64,000 nt of DNA, taken from positions 1 to 64,000 of the forward strand of contig CASEZY010000004.1 in the NCBI GenBank assembly GCA_949292635.1, given 5' to 3'. Positions within the stretch are counted from its first letter, which is position 1. Each line of letters begins with the position of its first letter. Below the pieces are notes generated by a model. The model searched no databases, was not told where the DNA came from, and worked only from the letters and a program-made list of their open reading frames with translations. The DNA is from an uncultured Methanomassiliicoccales archaeon. GTDB lineage: Archaea; Thermoplasmatota; Thermoplasmata; Methanomassiliicoccales; Methanomethylophilaceae. A program made the position numbers and the translations under genes. Shown here in pieces: positions 36,800 through 44,614 of this stretch.

Positions 36800-37339
36800 T
36801 CACTGCGTCGACATGTTGGCGTAGCTCAGGAACTCGGAGAGCTTCATGCCCTCATCCCACTTCATTATGAGATTGCCGCTGGGACCCCGGTACATGCAGG
36901 GGATCCTGCGCTGCAGCAGTCCGGCAGGTCCGCGCAGACGATCCTCCACCGGTAATATGAACAGACGCCAGGGATCGCCCTTCACGTTGCCTCCAGACTT
37001 CTTCAGACGGAAGGCATAGATGGGCAGCAGCTGCGATCTGGCACATTCCGCCGCCATGTTCTCCGCCTGCTCCCCCAGACGGGGGTTGCGGCTGAAATGG
37101 AGAACGAAGTCCGCGGAGCTCTTGACCTCGATCGGGAAAGAGAAGTCCCATCTGAGGGCGATGAGGTCCACTCCGTGTGACCCGGCGGCACGGACGACCA
37201 TGAACGGATGCGAAAGGAGAGAGCGGTAACCCGCGGCCTCCTCCTCGGTACAGGTCTTGGTCACCTTGTCTATGACCGCCTGATCCCCGGAGAGGAGATG
37301 TTTGAGCTCCCGTTCGTAGATATCGCCCTGCGTACCCAT
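36800..37339 (-). CDS. Hjc-like Holliday junction resolvase family nuclease
   Basis: A 179-residue protein with the archaeal Holliday-junction-resolvase layout: GDIYEREL at the N-terminus (E9), R50 in VVRAAGSHGVDLIA with D58, then IEVKSS with E71 and K73. These are the PD-(D/E)XK catalytic positions of Hjc. Canonical Hjc is about 130 residues; this protein has an extra C-terminal region of about 50 residues. It may therefore be a divergent Hjc or a related structure-specific nuclease. The small gap to nadA holds no clear gene. Confidence 0.65.
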   Translation of the reverse strand: MGTQGDIYERELKHLLSGDQAVIDKVTKTCTEEEAAGYRSLLSHPFMVVRAAGSHGVDLIALRWDFSFPIEVKSSADFVLHFSRNPRLGEQAENMAAECARSQLLPIYAFRLKKSGGNVKGDPWRLFILPVEDRLRGPAGLLQRRIPCMYRGPSGNLIMKWDEGMKLSEFLSYANMSTQ

Positions 37340-37420
37340 CTTGACCGAATCACCCAGGCAGTCATTGGTTTATAAAGATAAGAAGGGGAGGTGGCCGAAT
37401 CCGGCCGAATCCGCCCCTGT

Positions 37421-38728
37421 TCAGGGGGACAACCTCGACGGGTCCCTGGGAAAGAGTATGGCCTCACGGACGTTGGGTAGGTCCAACAGCTTCACCAGCA
37501 GCCTCTCGATACCGATGCCCCATCCTCCGTGGGGAGGCATGCCGTACCTGAAGGCATCGAGATAGAAGGCGAAGTCCTCGGTGTCCAGGTCGAAGCGCTG
37601 CATCCTGGCGGTGAGGCGGTCGTACCTGTGCTCCCTCTGTCCGCCGGAGGAGATCTCCTGACCCTTGCAGTCCAGGTCGAAGGAGTAACAGTAGGGGGTG
37701 CCGTCCTTCTCCATGATGTAGAAGGGCTTCGCCTCCTCGGGGTACTCGGTGATGAAGTACATGTCGTAGCCCTTCTGGCTCATCACCTCTCCCACGATCT
37801 TCTCGCCCTCGATGCCCAGGTCGTCGCCGTCCTTCAGGGACAGTCCGCCGGCGTTGGCCATCTCCAGGCAATCTGAGTATGTGAGCCTGGGGTAGGGGCG
37901 CTTGGGGATGCTGATGTCCTTGTCCATGGCCTTGAGCCACTTGGCACCGCGCTCCTTCAGCCCGGTGATCACGGAATCCATGACGTCCTCGATCATGGAC
38001 ATCACGTCCTCCATGCTCTCGATCCAGGACATCTCCCCGTCGAAGGAGATGAACTCGGTGACGTGGCGGTTGGTGTTGGAGTTCTCCGCCCTGAAGGCGG
38101 GGGCCATCTCGAACACCCTGTCCAATCCCGACGACATCAGGATCTGCTTGTAGAGTTGGGGGCTCTGTGCCAGATATGCGGGCTTGCCGAAATAGTCCAC
38201 CTTGAACAGGGTGGCCCCACCCTCCGCACCGGAGGCGCCTATCTTGGGCGTGTTCACCTGAACGAAGTCCCTGTCCTCCATGGCCTCGGTTATCAGCCTG
38301 ACCATCAGGCTCTTGAGCTCGAATACAGCCCTGACCTCCGGCTTGCGCAGGTCCATGAACCTGTTGTTGAGACGCGTGTCCATCTCCACGTTGACCTTGT
38401 CCACCACTCCCATGGGCAGGGGAACGGCCGCCTCGGACTCGAGGGTGAACGAGGAGGGGATGATCTCCACACCGAGATCGGTCTGGTTGCTCTCCTTCAC
38501 CTCGCCGGTGACCGTTACCACGGACTCCCTGGAGAGTGTGGTCAAAGAAGCGAAGAGCTCCGGGTCCACCTTCTTCTTGGGAAGGGTGAGCTGGATGGTC
38601 CCGTGCCTGTCCCTGAGGATGACGAAAGATATGCCGCCCAGGTTCCTGGTCTCCTGGATCCAGCCGGAGACGGTTACGGTCCCGTCCCCCGCCTTGACGG
38701 TGGACGAGTCCCTGTTGTTGACTGCCAT
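37421..38728 (-). CDS. aspS: Aspartyl-tRNA synthetase (archaeal type)
   Basis: The enzyme charges tRNA with aspartate. The 435-residue protein has an N-terminal OB-fold anticodon domain (VTVSGWIQETRNLGGISFV) followed by the class II core: RFMDLRKPEVR, GGATLFKVDYF, LAQSPQLYKQILM, FRAENSNTNRH, and motif 3 in GGWGIGIERL. The length and motifs are of the archaeal/eukaryotic type. The residue after GWI is Gln. This region influences whether AspRS also charges tRNA-Asn, but the sequence does not settle that question. A TATA-like CTTATAGGG about 25 bp before the ATG suggests a leaderless mRNA, divergent from fbp. Confidence 0.94.
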   Translation of the reverse strand: MAVNNRDSSTVKAGDGTVTVSGWIQETRNLGGISFVILRDRHGTIQLTLPKKKVDPELFASLTTLSRESVVTVTGEVKESNQTDLGVEIIPSSFTLESEAAVPLPMGVVDKVNVEMDTRLNNRFMDLRKPEVRAVFELKSLMVRLITEAMEDRDFVQVNTPKIGASGAEGGATLFKVDYFGKPAYLAQSPQLYKQILMSSGLDRVFEMAPAFRAENSNTNRHVTEFISFDGEMSWIESMEDVMSMIEDVMDSVITGLKERGAKWLKAMDKDISIPKRPYPRLTYSDCLEMANAGGLSLKDGDDLGIEGEKIVGEVMSQKGYDMYFITEYPEEAKPFYIMEKDGTPYCYSFDLDCKGQEISSGGQREHRYDRLTARMQRFDLDTEDFAFYLDAFRYGMPPHGGWGIGIERLLVKLLDLPNVREAILFPRDPSRLSP

Positions 38729-38748
38729 GCGGTACGCATCCCCGATGC

Positions 38749-38803
38749 CCTATAAGATTGTGCGCAATAGTCGCGCCTGCGTGCGGGGGTATATTATTAT
38801 AAG
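38749..38803. promoter_or_regulatory. Divergent aspS/fbp promoters
   Basis: Two TATA-like boxes face opposite ways. CTTATAGGG on the minus strand (38749-38757) serves aspS with no real leader. ATTATTATAAG (about 38793-38803) serves fbp, leaving a leader of roughly 25 nt with a GGTGG ribosome site. Both assignments rest on spacing and composition. Confidence 0.5.
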
Positions 38804-38851
38804 TCCACGTTGTAGGGGGCGACAATACCCAACCAATCGGTGGTAAGCGAA

Positions 38852-39988
38852 ATGGCAGAGAAAGTTACGATTTCAGTGATCAAGGCAGATGTCGGATCCG
38901 TTTGCGGACATACCAGGCCCCACCCCTCGATGATCGAGAAGTGCAAGGAGACTCTGGCCGACGCCGCCAAGCAGGGAATCATAGAGGACTTCTACGTCAC
39001 CCGCGTGGGCGACGACATCAACCTGTTCATGTCCCACTACAAGGGTGAGAACAACGCAGAGGTCCACAAGCTCGGATGGGACGCATTCACCGAGGCCACC
39101 AAGCTGGCCAAGCAGATGAAGCTGTACGGAGCCGGTCAGGACATCCTTACCGACGCATTCTCCGGCAACATCAAGGGCGCCGGACCCGGATCCGCGGAGA
39201 TGTCCTTCGAGGAGAGGCCCGCAGAGCCCGTCATCTTCTTCATGGCGGACAAGACCGAGCCCTCCGCATACTCCCTGCCCCTGAGCAGGATCTACCTGGA
39301 CCCCTTCACCACCACTGGCCTGGTCATCGACGCCAAGGCCAAGAAGGGATTCGACGTGGAGATCCACGACGTTCTGGACCACAAGAAGGTGGTCATGTCC
39401 TCCCCCGAGGAGACCCTCAGCATCCTCTCCCTCCTGGGAGACACCTCCAGATACGCGATCAAGAGGATCACCAGCCGCGCCGGCATCGGCCCCGCGTGCG
39501 TGGTGTCCACCGACAAGCTCAACCTGACCGCCGGCAAGTATGTGGGCAAGGACGACCCCGTCTGCGTCTGCAGGGCCCAGAGCGGACTGCCCTCCGTGGG
39601 CGAGTACCTGCAGGTGTTCATGAACACCATGCTGGTCGCCGGATGGATGAGAGGCTCTCACTACGGAGCCTGGTACCCCTGCTCCCCCGACAACTCGGAC
39701 CCCACCTACTTCGACGGACCTCCGAGAATCTGCGCTCTGGGATTCCAGATGTGCAACGGAAGGTTCCAGGGCCTGGAGAAGTACGGCACCGTGGGAGACC
39801 ACGTGCCCATGGACTTCTTCAAGGGCGCAGAGTGGGACTACGTCAGGCAGAGGGCCGTCAAGGCAAGCAAGTTCATGAGGTCCATGGGACCCTTCATGCC
39901 CGCCATCCTCGGACCCGAGGAGATGGAGTACACCTCCAGGCCCGCCGTCCTGAACGAGCTGAAGCAGAGGCTGGAAGACCTTGACTGA
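38852..39988 (+). CDS. fbp: Fructose-1,6-bisphosphate aldolase/phosphatase (archaeal bifunctional)
   Basis: This enzyme joins the two triose phosphates and then removes a phosphate, driving gluconeogenesis one way. The protein has 378 residues of the archaeal class V type. ISVIKADVGSVCGHTRPHP at the N-terminus binds metal; SGNIKGAGPGSAEM and DPFTTTGLVIDAKAKKGF follow. MNTMLVAGWMRGSHYGAWYPC and LGPEEMEYTSRP contain further active-site residues. The ATG at 38852 has a GGTGG site 9 nt upstream. The next gene, tpiA, overlaps its end by 8 bp, so successive triose-phosphate steps are co-expressed. Strong C-ending codon bias suggests high expression. Confidence 0.96.
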   Translation: MAEKVTISVIKADVGSVCGHTRPHPSMIEKCKETLADAAKQGIIEDFYVTRVGDDINLFMSHYKGENNAEVHKLGWDAFTEATKLAKQMKLYGAGQDILTDAFSGNIKGAGPGSAEMSFEERPAEPVIFFMADKTEPSAYSLPLSRIYLDPFTTTGLVIDAKAKKGFDVEIHDVLDHKKVVMSSPEETLSILSLLGDTSRYAIKRITSRAGIGPACVVSTDKLNLTAGKYVGKDDPVCVCRAQSGLPSVGEYLQVFMNTMLVAGWMRGSHYGAWYPCSPDNSDPTYFDGPPRICALGFQMCNGRFQGLEKYGTVGDHVPMDFFKGAEWDYVRQRAVKASKFMRSMGPFMPAILGPEEMEYTSRPAVLNELKQRLEDLD

Positions 39989-40658
39989 GCTCAGGACCCC
40001 TGCGGTGGTCGTGAACTTCAAGGCCTACGCCGAGGTGGACGGGCCCGGTGCCCTCCGCCTGGCGCAGATCTGCCAGACCGTGGCGGAGGAGACCGGGCTG
40101 TGCATAGCTGTCTGTCCCCCCGTCGCGGAGCTCGGCGCTGTAGCTAGAGCGGTGGACATCCCGGTGCTCTCGCAGAACGTGGACCCGTACAAGCCCGGTT
40201 CCGCCACCGGATGGATGACTCCCTCCATGGTGAAGGCCACGGGAGCCTGCGGCTCCCTGATCAACCACTCGGAGCACCGCTTCGCCGACGATATCATCGG
40301 TCAGTGCGTGTCCATGTGCAAGGAGTTGGGTCTCGTTCAAATGGTCTGCGCGGAATCCGTGGCAAAGGCTGTCTCGGTTGCCGCCTTCGCCCCGGACTAC
40401 ATAGCCGTGGAGCCCCCGGAACTCATCGGAGGGGACATCTCCGTCACCACCGCCAATCCCAGGATCGTCAGCGATACCGTGGCAGCGGTGAAGGATGTCA
40501 ACAAGGGCATATCCGTCCTCTGCGGCGCCGGCGTGAAGACCGGTGCGGATGTCAAGGCGGCCATAGAACTGGGAGCCGACGGAGTCCTGCTGGCCTCCGG
40601 CGTGGTCAAGAACAAGGACCCCAAGGCCGCCCTGCTGGACCTGGTCTCCGGGCTATAG
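39981..40658 (+). CDS. tpiA: Triosephosphate isomerase (archaeal short type)
   Basis: The enzyme interconverts glyceraldehyde-3-phosphate and dihydroxyacetone phosphate. The 225-residue length is that of the archaeal tetrameric form. NFKAY carries the substrate-binding Asn and Lys. INHSEHRFADD holds the catalytic His, and the catalytic Glu is in the YIAVEPPELIGG loop. LCGAGVKTGADVKAA and GADGVLLASGVV bind phosphate. The start is TTG inside the end of fbp (8-bp overlap). It ends with TAG; the open frame beyond it is long and unrelated, so TAG acts as a stop. Confidence 0.95.
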   Translation: MTELRTPAVVVNFKAYAEVDGPGALRLAQICQTVAEETGLCIAVCPPVAELGAVARAVDIPVLSQNVDPYKPGSATGWMTPSMVKATGACGSLINHSEHRFADDIIGQCVSMCKELGLVQMVCAESVAKAVSVAAFAPDYIAVEPPELIGGDISVTTANPRIVSDTVAAVKDVNKGISVLCGAGVKTGADVKAAIELGADGVLLASGVVKNKDPKAALLDLVSGL

Positions 40659-40707
40659 GCTACAGGTAATTCCCCCTTCATAAGCGCATACGTGCAGTCT
40701 CGCGCGT

Positions 40708-42645
40708 ATGCGCAGATTTTACATCATTGCGGTTCTGGCGCTATGTCTGTTCTGTCCGGTGGTATCGGAAGATTCCCATGGCACAGCCGTAGGGCCGATC
40801 CTCGATATGGTGAACCCCACAGGATCCTCCGAAGGATTCTCAGTGAGGAACAACTCGTTCACGTACATCGACCTAGCCTACTACTACGTGACCGACGGCG
40901 AAGGGACGGTGAGCTTCACCCAATCGCTAACCCTAGGACCGGGACAGGTGATGACCTTCCTGTCCGGCGAGGCCGAGGAATGGCTTCTGATCGACTCATA
41001 CATCGTCTTCGGTACCTGCGGAGTGGAGGCGAAAGGATTCTCCCTCAATGACAACGGAGACGACGTTCACATATTCTCCAACGACGGAACGCTTGTTGAC
41101 AGCTTCGTATACGGAGACTGCGAACCCTCAGGACTGTGGGAAGGAGAGGCGTTCAGGAAGATCCCCAAGAAGAAGGTGGCCATCAGGAACAACGGTTCCT
41201 CGGCACCCTATGACGGGGAGAGGTGGAAGATCCATGTCCCTGGAAGGACGCTGTACCACTACCTACGCACCTACGAGGATTGTGTGGTCACACCCTTCTC
41301 CTTCCCCGAATCCGACGGATTACCTGTTATCAAGGCGGTACAGCAGGCCGAACAGAGCTTCTCCGCCTCCCTATACACGTTGGAGGACAAGACCGTCGCA
41401 TCCGCCCTGCGGGATGCGGTGAGGAGAGGGGTGGATGTGACGATACTCGTCGAAGGCTCACCCGTGGGAGGGTTGGACAGCGATTGCATGGCAATACTCA
41501 AGACGCTGGAGAACGAGGGTGCGGAGGTCCTGATGATGAGATCTTACGACTCCTACAAGCGCTTCTCCAATCTGCACACGAAGTATGCCGTCATCGACGG
41601 GGACACCGTGGTCGTCACCTCCGAGAACTGGACGGAGGCCGGGTTCTCCGAGAACAGGGGATGGGGCGTCATCGTGGAGAACAGGGAATGCGCAGAGTAT
41701 GTGCAGACCATATTCCGTTCCGATTCCCAAGGGTTGGACGTGGTTACCTTCGGAAGCGTTTACAACACCGTCCTCCCCGCTGTCCTGTCGCCCTGTGATG
41801 AGGTCGTTGAGACCTTCGAGACATACATTGCCGATGTATCGCCGGTGATCTCGCCCGACTACTCCCGTGAGACATTGATGTGGTTCCTGGATTCCGCGGA
41901 GACTAGACTCTACAGCCAGCAGCTTAACGTGGATCATTCCTGGGTGGATGCGTACGGACCGCTCACCGTCATGGAGGAAGCCGAGGCGAGAGGCGTGGAT
42001 GTGCGCCTGCAGGTGGACGTGACATACGACAGCCCCTACGATGACGATGCGAAGGACGGATACGCGCTACATACTTACTATCGCATGAAGGGCACCCTGG
42101 ACGTGAGATACTCCGTTCTCGATAAGCTGGTGCACAACAAGGGCATCATCAGCGACGATTCCGTATGGATCGGTTCGATAAACTGGACTGGCGCCTCCCT
42201 TGACGACAACCGGGAGATGGCGATGATAGTGCATTCAGAGGAGGTCACCGACATATACGCCCGGTTGTTCCTGGAGGACTGGGGACCGGAATTCGACGGC
42301 ACCGTGGTACTCAACGTAGATATCACCGGCGACGGCAGGAAGAAGACGTTGGACGCCACCGGATCCTCCGTGCCCTTCGGCTCGGAGATCGGATGGGACC
42401 TGGACGGGGACGGTGAATACGAGAGCAGAAAGATGACCGCGGAATGGACGTTCTTTGAGGACACCGAGTGTACACTGACCGTGGTCACCCCCGACGGAGA
42501 GCTGTACACGCACGTTTTCACCGTAGGTGTGGGAGGCACATCAAACAACGGCGGCGGGTTCCCGGAAGGTCCGTTGAAGTACATCCCGGCGATTGTCCTG
42601 GTGGCAATGATAATAGTCGTGAAGAGGATTCGCGGGAACAGATGA
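40708..42645 (+). CDS. Exported phospholipase D-like protein with lamin-tail domain
   Basis: A 645-residue surface-anchored protein. The signal peptide is residues 1-20 (FYIIAVLALCLFCPVV). A lamin-tail-like beta domain follows, to about residue 150 (YIDLAYYYVTDGEGTV, LNDNGDDVHIF). Two PLD-family catalytic motifs come next: LHTKYAVIDGDTVVVTSENW and VHNKGIISDDSVWIGSINW, each with the H-x-K pair. A short beta domain (WDLDGDGEYESRKM) and one C-terminal helix with a basic end finish the protein. It probably cleaves phosphodiester bonds of lipid or nucleic acid outside the cell; the substrate is unknown. The next gene overlaps it by 4 bp (ATGA). Confidence 0.82.
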   Translation: MRRFYIIAVLALCLFCPVVSEDSHGTAVGPILDMVNPTGSSEGFSVRNNSFTYIDLAYYYVTDGEGTVSFTQSLTLGPGQVMTFLSGEAEEWLLIDSYIVFGTCGVEAKGFSLNDNGDDVHIFSNDGTLVDSFVYGDCEPSGLWEGEAFRKIPKKKVAIRNNGSSAPYDGERWKIHVPGRTLYHYLRTYEDCVVTPFSFPESDGLPVIKAVQQAEQSFSASLYTLEDKTVASALRDAVRRGVDVTILVEGSPVGGLDSDCMAILKTLENEGAEVLMMRSYDSYKRFSNLHTKYAVIDGDTVVVTSENWTEAGFSENRGWGVIVENRECAEYVQTIFRSDSQGLDVVTFGSVYNTVLPAVLSPCDEVVETFETYIADVSPVISPDYSRETLMWFLDSAETRLYSQQLNVDHSWVDAYGPLTVMEEAEARGVDVRLQVDVTYDSPYDDDAKDGYALHTYYRMKGTLDVRYSVLDKLVHNKGIISDDSVWIGSINWTGASLDDNREMAMIVHSEEVTDIYARLFLEDWGPEFDGTVVLNVDITGDGRKKTLDATGSSVPFGSEIGWDLDGDGEYESRKMTAEWTFFEDTECTLTVVTPDGELYTHVFTVGVGGTSNNGGGFPEGPLKYIPAIVLVAMIIVVKRIRGNR

Positions 42646-43091
42646 TCCCGTACTACATCCGCAGGATGGAGGCCCGCGACAGCGAGGCCATGTTCGCCAT
42701 TGCCAGGACGGCGCTGGACGAGCAGTTCCTGCCGGATGTGTTCCTCACACTCTCCCAATCATGGGCGGAAGGGCAGTTCGTTGCCTGCGACTTCTCCGGA
42801 CATCCCATAGGGTTCGTCTGCTCCGCCCGCATCGATGGAGGGGGCGTACGGATAATGCTCTTCGCCGTCGCACCCGGGTATCAGGGCCTCGGCATCGGCA
42901 CCAGGCTTGTGGAGAAGACCATACTGCAGGCGCGTCTGGAGATGCGCCGCTTCATAACGTTGGAAGTGCGGAAGGAGAACCTCCGGGCTCGGAGGTTCTA
43001 CTCCCGCTTCGGTTTCTCGGCCACCGACTACCTGCCGGCGTACTACAACGACGGCGGCGACGCGGTGAGGATGGACATGTTCCTCAGTTGA
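42642..43091 (+). CDS. GNAT N-acetyltransferase (RimI-like)
   Basis: A 149-residue acetyltransferase. The acetyl-CoA-binding motif is VAPGYQGLGIGTRLVEK, followed by LEVRKENLRARRFYSRFGF, as in RimI-type protein N-terminal acetyltransferases. Its target could be a protein N-terminus or a small molecule. The ATG overlaps the stop of the PLD-like gene (ATGA), so the two are co-translated. A longer frame upstream is rejected because it lies inside that gene. Confidence 0.85.
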   Translation: MIPYYIRRMEARDSEAMFAIARTALDEQFLPDVFLTLSQSWAEGQFVACDFSGHPIGFVCSARIDGGGVRIMLFAVAPGYQGLGIGTRLVEKTILQARLEMRRFITLEVRKENLRARRFYSRFGFSATDYLPAYYNDGGDAVRMDMFLS

Positions 43092-44613
43092 ACATCCTGT
43101 CGTCGGCCACGGTCTCGTTCTGCAGATAGTACTGGGATTTCTCCTTCTGCGCGGACGAGATGTCCTTGGAGAGACCTTTGGTGTACGAGCCGTAACGCTC
43201 CTTGATCTGCTCCTCGGCGGGCTTGGAGCGCTTTATCGCCCTGCGGATGTGGTCCGCGGTTATGAGTTCGGCACCCTCCATGACCGCCATGTCGCCTGCC
43301 GCACGTATCAGACCGCCCAGTTCCCTGAGCCTCAGGGTGAGGGCGTTCAGCTGACCGTCGGCCTTGGCACGGCTGCGGCCTTCGGCTATGATGAGCTCCA
43401 CGGCCTCCACCGTTGCGTGGGGGATGTGGCCGTCCATGACCACCTCCTGCGCGACGAACTGGGCGTAGCGGGCGCGGTTCTCCGGGGTGTCCGGCATGGA
43501 GACGTCCACCAGCACCTCGTAGCCTCCGCCGATGACCCTGGACCTCAGCGGAGAGAGTATGTTCTCCAGGTCCTGGATGTTGCATGCGGCAACGAGGATG
43601 AAATCGCAGGGCACGTCGTCGACACGGACGCTGGCGCCTGCACTCTGGGGGTTCCTGCCCATGATGGGGAACTTCTTGTCCTGCATGGCGGTGAGGATGT
43701 ACCTCTGCAGCGGACCGAGATGGGAGATCTCGTCCACGAACAGCACACCCTCGTGAGCCTCATGGATCGCACCGGCCACGACACGCTCGTAGGCCGGGGT
43801 TCCCAGACCGGCGTGTCCGCCGTAGGGGTCGTGCCTCACATCACCCAGGAGCTCGGTCTCGGATGCTCCGGTGGCCAGCACGAAGGGGGAGCGGTCCAGC
43901 TTAACGATCACTTTCTGATTGGACTTCTTCTCCACCTCGCGGCGCTTTTCCATGGCCTTCTGGTCCAGCACGCGAATCTTGTCCCCGGCCGCCTCGAAGA
44001 CGGTGGTCTCCTCCTTACCGTCGGCAAGCATGTGGGATGTGACCACGCGGTCCTTGGGCTTAGGCCCGGACATACCGGGTATGCCCTCCAGGACGTTGGA
44101 GAACATCTCGTTGAGATTGATCACCCCGGACGAGGCGTTCACCTCGGCCTTGGCCTTGTTGCAGTAGGGGCAGAGGCGCTCGTCGTGGGAGGAGTACTTC
44201 CCGCAGAACCTGCACAGGTATCCCAGCTTCTCGGCAACGTTCTTCGGTGCCTTCTCGGGATCGATGAGCTTGCCGGAGGCGGATGCCAGGAAGCTGTTCT
44301 CCTTGAGCACCTGGTCCTCCTCGATGATCTGGAGGAAGGGGCGCTCGGGGTTCTCCGGGTTGTTGGCCACCCTGATCTCCGTCTTGGGCTGGTGTATCTG
44401 CATGGAGATCGCCCTGGCGATCATTGACTTCCCGGTGCCGGGGGGGCCCACGAGCAGCAGGTGCCTGCGCTGCCTGGCGGCAATGCGGGCGAGCTCTATG
44501 GCCTCTTCCTGGCCCAGGACCCTGTCAAGGGGATCCTTGGGGATGGCGATCTCTGCGGTGCTGGTCAATGCCGCGACATCCGACCAGGTCTTGACTTCTA
44601 CGGGTTCGGTCAT
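43084..44613 (-). CDS. Lon-like AAA+ ATPase without protease domain, with zinc finger
   Basis: A 509-residue AAA+ protein related to the ATPase part of archaeal LonB. Walker A is GPPGTGKS (residues 56-63). A four-Cys zinc finger is inserted at C134, C137, C148 and C151 (CRFCGK...CPYC). Walker B is GVLFVDEIS, and sensor or finger motifs lie at LVAACNIQDLE and SPLRSR. LonB carries membrane helices and a C-terminal Ser-Lys protease; neither is present, and the protein ends soon after the AAA lid. It follows dnaG with one base between stop and start, so it is in the same operon. It may act as a remodelling ATPase; its partner is unknown. Confidence 0.8.
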   Translation of the reverse strand: MTEPVEVKTWSDVAALTSTAEIAIPKDPLDRVLGQEEAIELARIAARQRRHLLLVGPPGTGKSMIARAISMQIHQPKTEIRVANNPENPERPFLQIIEEDQVLKENSFLASASGKLIDPEKAPKNVAEKLGYLCRFCGKYSSHDERLCPYCNKAKAEVNASSGVINLNEMFSNVLEGIPGMSGPKPKDRVVTSHMLADGKEETTVFEAAGDKIRVLDQKAMEKRREVEKKSNQKVIVKLDRSPFVLATGASETELLGDVRHDPYGGHAGLGTPAYERVVAGAIHEAHEGVLFVDEISHLGPLQRYILTAMQDKKFPIMGRNPQSAGASVRVDDVPCDFILVAACNIQDLENILSPLRSRVIGGGYEVLVDVSMPDTPENRARYAQFVAQEVVMDGHIPHATVEAVELIIAEGRSRAKADGQLNALTLRLRELGGLIRAAGDMAVMEGAELITADHIRRAIKRSKPAEEQIKERYGSYTKGLSKDISSAQKEKSQYYLQNETVADDRMFN

Positions 44614-44614
44614 C

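Noticed and set aside
40656-40700. Pyrrolysine read-through at the tpiA TAG
   Set aside because: The enzyme already ends at its normal C-terminus, and the continuation shows no family similarity.
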